Source of the DNA: Bisporella sp. PMI_857
Lineage: Eukaryota; Ascomycota; Leotiomycetes; Helotiales; Helotiaceae
DNA: 64,000 nucleotides
Assembly: GCA_021307315.1 (NCBI GenBank)
Contig: JAJSPD010000021.1
Location: 558,001-622,000, forward strand
Direction: 5' to 3'
The notes under the pieces were generated by a model that saw only the letters and a program-made list of their open reading frames with translations, was not told the DNA's origin and searched no databases. Positions 45,701 to 57,802 of the stretch are shown one piece after another. The position numbers were made by a program, and so were the translations under genes. The stretch's first letter is position 1. Each line of letters begins with the position of its first letter.

Positions 45701-45958
45701 AGAGCGATAGGCATGCTTCTCTACCTGCTGGATCGGTGCGAAGTTGGTTGATGAACTCAAAGGCTTGAGATTTGAGATTTTGGTCGGTAGCAGGGTTCCA
45801 GGCTATCTGAATAGCATTGTCGACCTGAACCAAGGCGTGTTAGCATATTTTGGAGCATCCAAGGAGAGGTACAACAGCATTTGGCAATGGAAGTACTCGA
45901 GGCTGCAACCCCACCGTCATGCAGAATGAACGTTGCAATAACGTACTTGAGTATCCAT
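42709..45958 (-). CDS. LOS1: Exportin-T, tRNA nuclear export receptor
   Basis: Importin-beta-family karyopherin that exports tRNAs with Ran-GTP. Three exons: 45958-45947, 45824-44276, 44228-42709; 1026 residues, the usual length for fungal Los1. The first exon codes only MDTQ (12 bases) and the 122-bp intron joins it to VDNAIQIAW. The second intron (47 bp) rebuilds MVESGIASFNHPAIQLQYM. Family features: SQAFEFINQLRTDPAGREACL at the N-terminus, LAQALTLLFVALYKDSWSTFFDDF (exportin-1-like HEAT region), and MKPADKISMIIFLNL. The start was chosen because the long second-exon frame has no suitable ATG at its 5' end while the upstream mini-exon gives the conserved first residues. Confidence 0.95.
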
Positions 45959-46484
45959 AGCTACCCTGTCCAGCTATTTACAAGTTGTGGGAGGAATGGC
46001 CGTGAAGCCAGAGGTTCGCTGTCACTACTTTGTTAACAGCGGGATATTTTCTGGTATGGCCTGCCTTGTGGCTCCTGCTCTGCTATGGAGTCATAGGTGC
46101 TGCTGGGAGGAAAGGCCCCGGTGATCAAGAACAGTAAGGTATTGTAATAGGTCAAAAGTTACCAGGGAATTCGTCTTTGTATGTATGGTCTAGTGTCAAT
46201 CAGGCTGCGCTGTCAATATGTTTATGAGCACTTCAGGTCGGTGTGCGTCTAACCCCACCAACATCCCGGGCCGACATTTTCAGCCTTGGGGATCGGTCAC
46301 GTGTACCTATAAGTATCTTAACAGAACTCTTCTCAAAAGCCAATGGATTCATGAAAGGCATTAATCTCCTATGATACACACATTATGCATTCTTTACAAA
46401 ACATATGCTAGTTTTCTTGTCCAAGCAGCCCATCCATCGCTTATAGACGACCGATAGACAGTCGAAGAACGCCAGCAATGAGAT
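45959..46484. other. Intergenic stretch
   Basis: Upstream of exportin-T and downstream of the TPR-J gene extension. No gene seen. Confidence 0.5.
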
Positions 46485-46730
46485 CTATCCCTCCACTCTA
46501 TGAGACGCCAATCTTCGCAGAAAGGACAAGCTACCTCTGCCGCAGAAATACACTGCGGCAGCCACAAATGCCAATAAAAAGAGGAGATCCCAGGGAACGA
46601 AGACGCCAAGAAGCAGGAAACCCATGCCCAGCTTACGAAACCACCGAACTTGATCTTCATGACTGCGGCGTCGTGACTTTGCCCAATCTTTGGATTGTGA
46701 TGGCTCCCGAGAGTCTTCCTCGTCGTCCTG
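46485..46730 (-). other. In-frame open extension after the TPR-J stop, with a membrane segment
   Basis: Directly after the TGA at 46733-46731 the same frame stays open for 81 codons to a TAG at 46487-46485. It codes an acidic start (QDDEEDSREPS), a basic stretch (KSRRRSHEDQVRW) and a hydrophobic segment (LGMGFLLLGVF, then WDLLFLLAFVAAAVYF), i.e. a possible tail anchor. Stop context is CAA TGA CAG. No donor site with matching phase was found for splicing around the stop. Confidence 0.5.
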
Positions 46731-48838
46731 TCATTGAAAGGAGAACCCTCCAGGAAACCCTTGCGGAGCACCACGTCGGCCACCTCCTCCTGGCATACCG
46801 CCTCCTCCAAACGAGAATCCACCCCCTCCACGGCCGCCACCACCGCCCATCTGCGCTCCAAACATCTGCATAAGGATTTCTGGGTCGATTTGCATACCGC
46901 CACCCATGCCTCCCATGCCACCTCCACTAAAGCCTTCCATCGGGTCAATTAAGTCCTCGCCACTATCATATCGGGCACGTTTTCTGTCAGGTGTTAGTAA
47001 AAGACATGAGAGTACTCATCAAAACAAATGCTACTTACTCAGTATCACTCAGAGTCTCATAAGCCTCTCCGATATCCTTAAATCTTTCGGCGGCAGCCTC
47101 GTCGCCTGGGTTCTTATCAGGATGATGAATGATGGCAGCTTTTCGGTAAGCTTTCTTGATCTGAGCGTCATCTGCATCCTTCTCCACACCGAGGATCTTA
47201 TAATAATCTTTCCGCTTGCTCTTCTTCAACTCTAATTCGGCATGTCGAACCTCCTTGGCAATACCAGCATCATTCGGATCTTGCTCCTGTAACACCTTGA
47301 GCTCGCGAACAGCGCCTTCCCAGTCGCCTGAATTGCCAAGTGCGGTTGCCTTTGTCTTCTTCGCTTTTGTGTAGGACGGATCGAGGGATAGAGCCTTTTC
47401 ACAGTCCTCGATCGCTCCCGCGTGGTCTTTGAGTTGAATTCGACATAATGCTCGGTTCAACAATAGCTTGGAATTCGTGCCCTTATTCAATGGGTCAACC
47501 TCAAGAGCTTCTGTGTATTTGTCCACAGCTGCTGCCCATCGCTTAGCCTTATACTCAGCATTGCCGTCAGCCTTCATGCGATCCAGCTTCTGTACCAACC
47601 GTAAGTACTTTACAGCATCTCGGTATTCTGGATCGCACGTTAGAGCTTGTCGGAAATGTTGAATGGCCTTATCATTATCTCCTTGTGCATAAAGAGCTCT
47701 TCCTCTAAGCACCAAAGCCTCTGGATCCGCGCTATTATAGCGTAATAATGACATAGCAATGCTTTGTGCATCCCCAAGGGCATTAACGTTGCCCATTTTC
47801 AGATATGCTTCTCCTCTCATAAGTTGCCACTTTCTCGGCTTTAACGCACCCAAGCCAAGTAGCTTCTCTGCCTGATCAAGTGCATGGAGCGCCATAGACC
47901 CGGTTGTGCCGCTCCTCAGTGCATCTTCTGCAACTTGAATATGCTGAAGCATGGCTTTAGCTGGAGCCATGTCTTTTGCCGAGGGAGGAGGTTGAATACG
48001 TGCAAATGTGTCCAATGCATCTTGAGGTTTGCCCAAACTGGTGTAGATTCGTGCTAATCGGAGAAGGATTTTAGGGTTTTGAGGGTCGAGCCCATCGGCA
48101 CGGGTACAATCCTCTAAAGCGTTCTGGTATAGGCCTGCTGAAATGTATGCTGCTGCTCGGTTGCTAAGATAAGTTGCAGACGATGGTACTGCTTCCACAG
48201 CTTGCAAACGAATTCTCGTCAGCGGTCTTCTGCATAATGATCTGAATAATTGGCTATATACCTTTTGTATACTCTGCAATTGCCTTTTTGTATTCCTTTT
48301 CTTTATAGAACTTGTTCCCAGCTGCCTTGAACGCCTCAGCCTCTTCTGGAGTCGGCGCAGCTGCCGCGGCCGGGCTCGTGGGGTTTGATTTGTGTGGAGG
48401 AGGAACTGGGCCTTCCTTTTCCCCGTTGGCACCGTTTGTCTTCTGCGAATGCTCGAATGAGCCAGGGATCGTGGGCTGTGGCGGGGTGGAAGAGGGGGTC
48501 TCTGAATCGACTTCCATTGGGTCCGACATCATCGACAGAGCAGAAAGTCTCTTCCTCTCCGCCTCACTGAGATTTAAAGGGTGAGTATCTGGGTCCAGGT
48601 CGTGCTTGCTGCGGCGTGAACCGTGACTCGATTTTGAAAAGTTATTTATGCGAGGCTTGTGGGACGAGCCTTGCTCGGATTTCGAATTATAATTCTCGTC
48701 CCGACTCGATCTCGAAGAAGAACTTTTCAGAGGCGAGCGTGGCTTTGGTGAATGGGGGGAGTGTGGTTCCTCGTCACTGTAGTCTCTAGAGGGGGATTTC
48801 TTGGGTTTTTTGTCGGATTTGGTAAAGAGTCGATTCAT
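46731..48838 (-). CDS. TPR and J-domain co-chaperone (DNAJC7-like)
   Basis: Three exons: 48838-48262, 48200-47039, 46983-46731 (introns 61 and 55 bp); 663 residues. A Ser/basic-rich disordered leader (to about residue 160) is followed by two tandem TPR arrays (about 165-515; [61 protein letters not shown]). The J domain (523-585) has an intact HPD at 552-554, so it should stimulate Hsp70 ATPase while the TPRs bind Hsp70/Hsp90 tails. The C-terminus is Gly/Met/Phe-rich, ending GGFSFQ. The ATG at 48838 is the first in frame after a likely 5' UTR intron ending CCACAG near 48939. An open, membrane-segment-encoding frame continues after the stop (see 46485-46730). Confidence 0.94.
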
Positions 48839-50298
48839 TGAGATGGTTCCCGCGGTCTTATTCCCTAGGCTGGCTGTAGGTTGGTATTTCTCAACTAGGT
48901 AGCCCGGTTCCCGCTTCGGTGGAGGATAGCGGATGTGTCCCTGTGGTTGGCCCAAAATTCAGCGTTGGAATAAATAAGCAAGAAAGGGCAGTTTGAATGA
49001 TTACGTCTTTTTCCTTGCAAAGCTACCGATTTAATTCAAATCAAAGATAAGGACAAATTCGCAGTGAATTGTGAACTGGATCGTGTCATGGCCTTTTCGC
49101 ACAATAACAATAACAACAACAACAATGAGGGCAGCCGCTGGAGAGGAGAGGAGAAAGAGAGAAGAGGCTGGTAATATCTTTCAAAAGTTAACCACTTACA
49201 ACGGTTTTTGGGGCTCTCCAGGCGGTGATTTGTCGCTCAGCCCGCCCCCTGGAAATATGTCTGTGCTGCCTGACGTGCGATCAAATTAATTTCTAGAAGC
49301 TTCGGCGCTTCAGGAAAAAAAATATTGACTTCCAGAGGAGCAACAGCAATAGAAAACAACTACGGATTGGATTTGATTTGCGGATAAGATGCGGGATGAA
49401 ATGGCTGTGTTAGGAAGTAAAAACTTATATTAAAAAAATGCATTGCAGTTTTTTAATAATTTTTTTAATCCTTTATTATGAAATTTCCTCCATCTAATTG
49501 CTTAGGTATATTCTGCTTCTCTGAAGGTGACACGGAACACACCCCCAAACTTCGTCCTGCAATCGACGCTCCACTGATAAGCACCTTATCCAGGATCAGT
49601 CAGCCTTGCGCTGTTTTGCCAGGGCGATAGAAATCTGCGAGCCAAGTACACATGTCTATGGTTTTCTATTCATTTCGAGCTATTTGCGATTCTCTGTAGA
49701 GGTAAGCTTAAAGTCTAATCAATCCTTAGATACAACTGTGCTGTGAAGGTATATGAAAGCTGAGTCATCGAGCGGACAATACCAATTTGAGATGTAAAGT
49801 AGGAGAGGTTGAATCTTTAACTCTATCACCATAAAAGTCGTCGCTAATATCATTTCTATTTTCAAGAAGACATAAAAAAGCCTATATTGATCTTAGAGTG
49901 GTATATTCCTTTGCCGGTTAACAACAGACACAGCCAAGACGTCACTCTCTTCTTTAATATGAAAACTAATATCTTAAAGCCACGGTGAGCATTATAATGG
50001 GGAGCATCATTCAGCAATAAGAAATCTCTCCAGGATAACAGCATTCATGAGGAATCAATTCTTTCGTATTCCATCTATTACAAGAAAAATGCTTATTGGA
50101 TATGTTTCTTGTGACTTAAGCGAACACCCCTTTTTTTGGGGGGGGGGGGGGGGGGGGTTGGTAAACAGTACCCCTGAAATGCCTTGATAGCTTCTCAATC
50201 ATGAATATGCATATACATTGACAACTAAGCAGTTGCATCCTATCCTATCACACTCCAGCTCCGGGCATGCTCCTCTATAAAGTATCTTCATCTAATCA
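48839..50298. other. Intergenic stretch with poly-G run
   Basis: Leader and promoter of the TPR-J gene and 3' flank of separase. It contains a CAA/AAC-rich patch near 49100 and the G20 run at 50138-50157. No gene seen. Confidence 0.55.
50138..50157. repeat. Homopolymer run of 20 G
   Basis: Seven T followed by about twenty uninterrupted G. Exact length may be affected by sequencing or assembly. Confidence 0.9.
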
Positions 50299-53200
50299 CT
50301 ATTTAAAATACACAGGAACACCGTACACGCAGACAGCAGCCGCTGTGAGGTATCGTAAATTACAAGCCTTCCTCCCTTCCGCAACAGCCTCCACCAATGA
50401 CATTTTTACTCGCTCTTCTTCTCCGTCGGTGAACTTCTTTTTGCCTTTGCCTTTGCTAGCCGCTGCTGATTTGGCATCATATAATCCCCAATGCTCAAAG
50501 GTACTCCTTGCAAACCTGTCGATGTCTTTATCCGTTACATCCCACAATATACCCACTAAAGCGGGGCAGCCGGCCTGCATGTAATGGGCTGGTGTACCAT
50601 GAACCTCAAACTCGCCGGCTTCGGTTAGCGCACCGCTGCTACAGCCCATGAGCACAGTCACTGCACATTTATCTAGCTTCCTGATTTCCCTTGCGCGGAT
50701 GTATTGCGCACCACTTCCATGACCGAAGTACAGAAAAAGCTCCGAAGATTCGAGGCTGTTCTTCATCTCTTGTTCGGTTGGTTCTCTCTTGACGATTCCA
50801 GTCCACCCAGCCAACTCTTTCAAAGGTCTCGAAAATGTTGCTTGCGTAGACTTTAGGTCCCCATTTGGATTGAGAATATAAGATCCATTTTCCTGGCTGA
50901 TATAGTGTCCGTATGGTGCAGCATCTGACACACCTTTCTGTTGTGCGAGGATGCGTTCTCGAAGGGATGCCAATGAGTTCAAACGTGACACTGCCATGCC
51001 GTCCATACACGGCAAGGACTCCCAAGGAAATGCATGGAGTGCTTTGTCCAATATTAGAATGGCATGCCTTCCTTCAGCGTCATGGCTAGCAGAAGACCGT
51101 GCAGCGTCGTGATAACCACGTAAAGCATCGAGGGTTTCTATAACGATTGAATCAAAGTCAATCTCCGCATATGCATTCAGTTCCCCGTGAAATTGAAGCA
51201 CGTCAACAACAAAGTATAGCAAGTCAGTTAGTGGCTCAGACAATTCGCACTCCTCGGACGAAGCATCTCCAAGTCCAATGAATAATTCCAAGATCCTAGA
51301 GTCCAAGGTGATACGAGAGCTGGTGCCTCGTTTATTATTCCTCTGCCGAGAAGGGAGGTGTTTGTCAAGAATATTCTGGAATGATTTCTGGAATCGCGCA
51401 AGCAGATCCGGTCTTTTTGCATGCTGTGTGAATATGCCAGTGAACCCTCCTAACCAGACTCTTTCAATATTTTCTAAAAGATCTCTGAGTCGCGTATCCA
51501 ATGCTTCTCTCTCCTCCCACCAAGCAGCCTTTGCACCACTAGAGCTCATATCGCGAGCATCATGTGCACTTTCATTTGCAAGCCGTATGATCTCCAAAAG
51601 CTCAGAATGGCCTTGCTCGAAGTCAAACTTTTCTTCATCCGCATCTATAGAGTTGTTCCGTTCAGTGGGTAGTCGAAGCACAAAAGGACTTTGTCCAGCC
51701 TGAAATTTCGTCACGAAAAGTTCCGACCGATTCTCGCTTAGAGAAATCGATATCGCGGTCCAATTTTTAGGAATGATGTCAATGTAGTCTTTTTGGAATT
51801 GTGACATGTCATGAGTGTTTCCGAGGCTTAGCCTCTTCAGGTCAGGCGAGCCTAATGATGGCCAGCAGGTTTCGTCTGTACTCGGCCTCGTAAGTGAATC
51901 TCCGAGGATTGCTTTTCGCTCTCGGTCAATGGCTAGGTTTCTAGTAGACTCTTTAACTTGTCAATATAACTCAAACACAATGATAGGGATGACTCACCTG
52001 TAGAACAGCTCGCTAACCCCGGGTGGGCGAGTGATTTTCCATTGATTTGACCAGCTGTAGAGAGCAGAATGGCCACACTGTTAATTAGTGCAGATACACT
52101 GTGGACTAGATGTAATGGAGCGGCGAGGAGAGCTATCGAATAAACATCAGCGAGCTGCTCCTGGGCTTGCCTCAATTTGTCAAAAAAGCTATCGGGAGCA
52201 GGACTTTTCGTTCGTGCCAAATTTCGACTAGATCTTGCAGTTTGTCCCTTTCGACCTGGAGAAATTCGCACGGATAGTCTATCTGCGCTGCTCTTGTCAT
52301 TTTTGATCTGCCCAATCACAGACGGAAAAGATATGGTGGATTCTTGCAGAATTGAATAAACCGGATCTGCATTCATTTGTTCAATGCTCTGCAAAAGTAG
52401 CTGCTTCGCCATTAGCAGACCATGTTCCACAGTATCAATCTGGGAACCGAGATACTGGCCTGCCTCCCGTAACACGGTCTGTGAATCTACAAAACTCTTT
52501 TCTAGCATGAATTCATGGGCTTGCTGCCGAAGTATCGACCCTTGAAGAGAAAGTAATTGGGAACATTCTTCGCTTATAGAAGGAGGCACATCTGAGCATG
52601 CTTTAACTTGTAAGTCAAGTTTCGCCTTAGATGGCGCTCTCGACTTGATAGAGATCTTTCGTGTCGGCAACACCTTCTTCTTTGAAACTGTAAGTTCTGA
52701 CATCTCTATATTCAGGTCATGCGTAGAGTCGTTTATGGCTGTGCTCGAACAATTACTCGCACGGTCCAATGAGTTGATAAAACTCGGTTTGGTGATGAAA
52801 CTCAATGTTGCTTTAGCATCTTCATATGCGGCAGCCTTTGCACTATGATCTCCTAGGCGATTGTGCATACTTGCCAGGTGCATGGCAAGGATCGCAGTTT
52901 CTCGATTTCTCTCTGATGAAGCGTAAAGTTTCTTCGCCTCAACAAGATACTCTGATCCTTTATCGAGCACACCAGCTTTTAACCACCAGCTACCCAAAAG
53001 GGCCGACGCGACTGCAATGTGTAATTCAGATCGTATGTCGCGAACAAGCTGGTGAGCCTGCTCCGCATAGTAAATGGTTTCGGGGAACATTCCATTGTGC
53101 GCATACAGGGTGGAGAGATGAGTGAGACCTTTGAAAAGAGGCGTAATAAGTACCCAAAATCCAGCGCCACAAACAAGGGGACTATCATTCACAGTATCGG

Positions 53201-56200
53201 TTGAAACTGTCGATATAGACTCATTGAACTCGGACGTATCGGTAGCAGATCTGTCCACATCAGAATCAAAGCTTTTAAGATTGTTTCTACATAGTCGCTC
53301 TGTAAGGGCCCAAGTACGTCGGAGTAGCTTTACTGATAGCTTAGCATGGGTAAGAGCAGATTGAGTCGATCCACGCTGCATCGCTAGCCTCGAATATAGT
53401 AGGAATGCCTTAGCGATCAACTGATCTTGGAGTCTCCTTTGCTGAAGAGTCATTGAGTTCTTGCCATCCGATGCATAGTCACTATTCCGAGAATAGCATA
53501 CTTGGGCACGAAGAAGATATTCCTCACTATGAGATATTAGTCAAACATTGGCATGTTGATAGATAAGATATTACCTTTTGCTACTATTGCCTATCACCAG
53601 AAAGTATTCTGAATAAGCGAGGTAAAGCTGCAGCAGTGTAATCGGTGAGATTCCAAGTTGGTTCCCATAGCTTTCTGCTCTGTCGAAGGCTAGACCTGCT
53701 CTTCCAGAATAACCAAGGTCAAGCCATTGCGTGCCCAACCGGGTAAAGCTGATTGCTAAGGCGTTAGGATTGGAAGATGGAACCTGAAACTCATTCAAGT
53801 CCGCAATCAGCCGGAGCACAGAAACCACCAGCATATTAAAACCTTTCATTTGTAGAAAATCGGCCAGTGACTGTAAGTGCACTAGAAGATGTGCAATATC
53901 GTCAATTTCACGCTCCAAGGACGCCAAATCCTTACATCTCTCTTGCATAGAAGACCATATCCCAATGCAGTTCTTGATTACCTCCACACTCGAATGTTTG
54001 TTCTTCAATTCCAACAAACTCATCATCAGAAGATTGTAATGTGCTAAGTAACCATGTAGTCCTTCATCTCTGGAACCCTCAATAGTGAAGTTTTCCTGCA
54101 AAAGTTGGAGCTCTTCCGTAAAATTCGCCGTCACCTCCTGCTGTTGCATGTGATCAAGCGATACTAAATGTCTTAGAACTCGAAGTCTCCGTACTGGGTA
54201 AAGTTTCCGGTCGTAGATAGTAAGGGCCGCTTGGAAGATTTTGGCTTGGAATGCAATGAATGCTTTGGACGTATTCTCTTGAGTTGATAATATGTCTAAA
54301 ATATGCTCCAGAATGGCACCCTTTTCCTCCTCTGACCAAGGTCCATCATAGAGCAACTTCTGTGATTCGGGAATAAGACATTTGAATTGCACCTTGACTA
54401 AATATTGAATGGTCCGAGCTAGTAAAATTGTGTCGCCGGTTTGGCTCCAACTGACTGAGATAGGTTGCGAACCTGCATCTTCTGCAATATTTGTCAAGGC
54501 ACCATTTGAGATGCACTCATCGCGGAGACTTATTAGGGTCTTAAATAATTCATCATATCGGCCAATCGACTTGTATATATCTGCCATTTTCTCAAGTTTG
54601 ACAGATATTTGTGCGGTTTTCCGCTCAAAAATTGACCTTGACGATACACAGTCAATTGAGCGTTTTAAAGCTTGGATCAATTGCGAGTTTGGCCTTTCCG
54701 AGTCCCGGATCATATTTAGATGTTTGGTGAAGTACAGATTTGATATCTTGACATGATACGACTGAGATGATAGTCCGTCTGACGGAACAACTTCTTCGAA
54801 AGTCGGGTTGATCCTCTCTTCTAATGATAGACACTCTTGCAGTCTGGCATCTATTGAATCCCAACTTACCTTGCTACTATTCATGAATGTTCTAAGCAGA
54901 AACAACGACGAGTCTATGGCATGCATTGCGGATCTTCTGATGAACCTTCGTCGCTGTTCGAAACCAAGTATTTCTTTTGTGGGGGCGTTCGACCCGGGTG
55001 GATTTCCAAGATATCTCAATGATAGCTTGGGACACATTAGAACCAAGGTCTGACACATCTCACGTAAAGAATCCGTAAAATAATCATCTTCTGATCCTCT
55101 TTTGGCTAAAATGGTAATGGCCACTCTTCTCAAGTCTGATATTTCCGTAAGAAGCTCTTCGATCTCTGACTGATGACCCTTGAAAGGGTTTTCTAATTTA
55201 TCTAGAAGACTAAGAAGGGCATTTTCATCCTTAGCATGGTCTGATAACCGTTGAAGATGAAGAGCAAGTAGCCGGGCAGTAGCTGAGCACTGTCGAACAT
55301 CTGAATCGGTGGCTGGATTTATGAACGTCTGACATTTCTCGACCCAATCTATGGCCTGGTCAACAAGATTCGCCTTCTTTGAAAGAGAACCAAGTAATCT
55401 AAATACCCCGCCAAGAAACTCCTTCGGCTCGTCATGCTGAGTCTCAAAGGAACTTGTAAAAATTGTCTGTAGGTCGGTATAGGCCGTTGATGCTAGGTGA
55501 TAAGTCTCTAGGGCATCTCCTTCACTTCGGCGAGCAAAAGCAGAGAGGCATCTGAGAAAAGGATCGAATAGTTCTTTCCCTGGATCTCCTCTGTGACGCG
55601 CGAGTTTCCACCAAAGAACTCGATTATAAAGCGCTAGAGTCTGTAGTTGAATGGCCACGCGAGGTGCAATACTGTACTCGATGTTGGTCGCAAGTGTATC
55701 GTCTGCTGAAGAAATACTTGGGGTAAGTGAAAGAAGTATTTCTGATAGAGACTGAAGTTGACGAGCGATCTTGTCAGGCTTAGATTCCTTGGCAGCCAAA
55801 AGTAGCAATTTAGTGGGTGAGCAATGGTAGGATGGCTGCAAAAGTCGCACAGCCATGTTTGCATCCAATTTCTTCGGTGAGGACACCATCAACCTTAAAA
55901 TCTGCAGTTGTGTTGTGATAACCAGTCCCAATTTAGCTCCAACCAAAGCTCCCTTGCCAAAATTCAACATTTCCACCAGAGTAGGTGAAGTTGAAACAGA
56001 AGTAGTCGCTTTCAGAACTGTCTTCTTGATCGCAATCTCCTCAGGATCTAGCCTCCGCTTCAGTATCCTGATCTCTTTGATGGCCAAATCTTCTAATCCT
56101 AGTGATATAAGTTTCCCAATCAGAACGGACATCCCATTTTCAATCTGAAGAGGCGGTAGGTCAATTCCTGTGCTCTTTGTAGCTGTCATTGCCCGCAGGC

Positions 56201-56768
56201 AGGCAAAGGCAACGCGGGAACATTCCGCAACCGATCGCTGCCCAGTTGCTGTCAAAGATACTGATGAAGAGGATCTTTCTAATCTCGTTGCTATGTCTGG
56301 TGTGCTGTTAACCCGATTCAAGGACCGTGGTTGCAGGGGCGTTTGAGGTAATGAATTAGAGCGCCGAAGTGCTTTACGTTCTGAGGCTTTAACTGTCTCT
56401 TTCGCGGACTCCTTTCTTCTTGACGGCACAGGGTTCTTTATCGACTCGGAAAGGGACTTCAGAGTGGCATTAATGACCTCGGTAGCTAATATAGACCTCT
56501 CCTTAGGTGATAGATGTTCCTCCTCATGATGTGTGATATTTTCTTGCTCTACTTTCTTGCTTTGGGGCTTGACTGGTGCTTTTGTGGGCTTGGGCTTCGT
56601 CGCCCTTGTAGATCTCGTTGCTTTCGCTGTAATTGGTATATTTGGGTTTTGTGAAGACAATTTCGGTAACAAGAGGTTATTCAGGGCAACTACGGTATCT
56701 GAAGTGCATGTTGATGCTGAGCTTGCGGAATCGCGTACAGAATCTGCAACAGCTTGTAAAGAAGCCAT
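50299..56768 (-). CDS. ESP1: Separase (cohesin-cleaving cysteine protease)
   Basis: Cleaves the cohesin kleisin at anaphase. Three exons: 56768-53575, 53526-51998, 51932-50299 (introns 48 and 65 bp); 2118 residues, like other filamentous-fungal separases (BimB in Aspergillus). The C-terminal C50 protease domain is complete: catalytic His1979 in YFGHGSGAQY and Cys2005 in LMGCSSGAL, preceded by HAFPWESLPCMDG and followed by GILWDVTDKDIDRF. The long N-terminal ~1500 residues form helical-repeat sequence with a basic disordered stretch near residues 40-130 (KPTKAPVKPQSKK). The start at 56768 (MASLQAVADSV) is the first ATG of the frame. Divergent from the DUF5321-type gene, 304 bp apart. Confidence 0.96.
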
Positions 56769-57072
56769 GATGATGTAAACACAATGCACGGTACTATCCG
56801 AGGGTATTAAACATTATTGCGAAAATCCAAAATTCGTGGCGAGCGGAATCGCGTCTAGTTAGTATAGACTTGCTTCTCTCCAAATCTCCAATTGACGTGA
56901 TCTTGATGCTAGGTGGTTGGCCGCCTAGCTTCTTGCGGTTGGCATAGCAACCAAGGCTTGGATGCTGTTCTTCAAAAAATTATACCTTTAGATGCTATCA
57001 CGCTCGGAAGGACAGGCAGATATCAGGAATAACGACACCAATTTGCATATACTTAAATCCGTCAGAGACACC

Positions 57073-57750
57073 ATGAGCAACGCGGCTTTAGTGCGAAGGA
57101 TTCTTTCCACCCCACCAGGCCTGCGAAGCGCACTAATTTTTCCTTGGATTATCGCGCCTTCACGACTCTATCTCACAGCATCTATGAGCGACCGATCTTA
57201 TTCCTCAGTACCAGCAATTGCCTCGACATCTTTCTGGAAAACCATGATACCGAAGCCCTTTCGAAAATCTTCCAACTCAAAACCAGTGGCCAAGAAGCCA
57301 AAGTCAAAAGAGTGGAATCCAGCGACATTTTTCATCATAATCTTTTTGCTTATTGGATCAATGAGCATCCAGATGATTGCCTTAAGAAATAGTTTTGCGG
57401 CATTCAGCAGACGAGCGGACGCCAGAATCAGTCTATTGAGAGAGATTATTGAACGGGTCCAGAATGGAGAGAAGGTGGACGTCGAAGGATTACTGGGAAC
57501 CGGAAATAAGCAAAGAGAAGAGGAGTGGGAAGAAGGTATGTTTTATGGGAATATTATACACGGTAAATGACTAATTCTCCCAGTCCTCCGAGAAATTGAG
57601 GAGGAGGATCAGATATGGGAGAAGTCAAGAAAACCAAAACCAAATCATGGCAAGAAACTTGAAAAAGACGTCTCCAGTTCAACGCCTACGCAGAATATTG
57701 TCAAAATCACAGAAGAATCAGCAAGAAAGACACCCAGAGGCTTCTATTGA
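57073..57750 (+). CDS. Single-pass membrane protein, DUF5321-like, probably mitochondrial
   Basis: Two exons, 57073-57535 and 57584-57750 (48-bp intron), 209 residues. The N-terminus (MSNAALVRRILSTPPGLRS) is basic and hydroxylated, like a mitochondrial presequence. A single hydrophobic segment follows at about 82-104 (FFIIIFLLIGSMSIQMIAL), preceded by KEWNPATF. A charged helix then spans the splice junction (IIERVQNGEKVDVEGLL ... EEVLREIEEEDQIWEKS). This layout matches what I remember of DUF5321 proteins of ascomycetes; the role is unknown to me. An upstream in-frame ATG at 56992 exists but 57073 gives the presequence. Its stop is 52 bp from that of the convergent sirtuin. Confidence 0.85.
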
Positions 57751-57802
57751 AACCCCAACCATCCTATATATGTATATATATAAAATATACAAAATCGTTA
57801 CT

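Noticed and set aside
46394..46948. 184-codon minus frame overlapping the J-protein 3' end
   Set aside because: It is the wrong frame through the Gly-rich exon; the real exon frame and its in-frame extension explain the sequence better.
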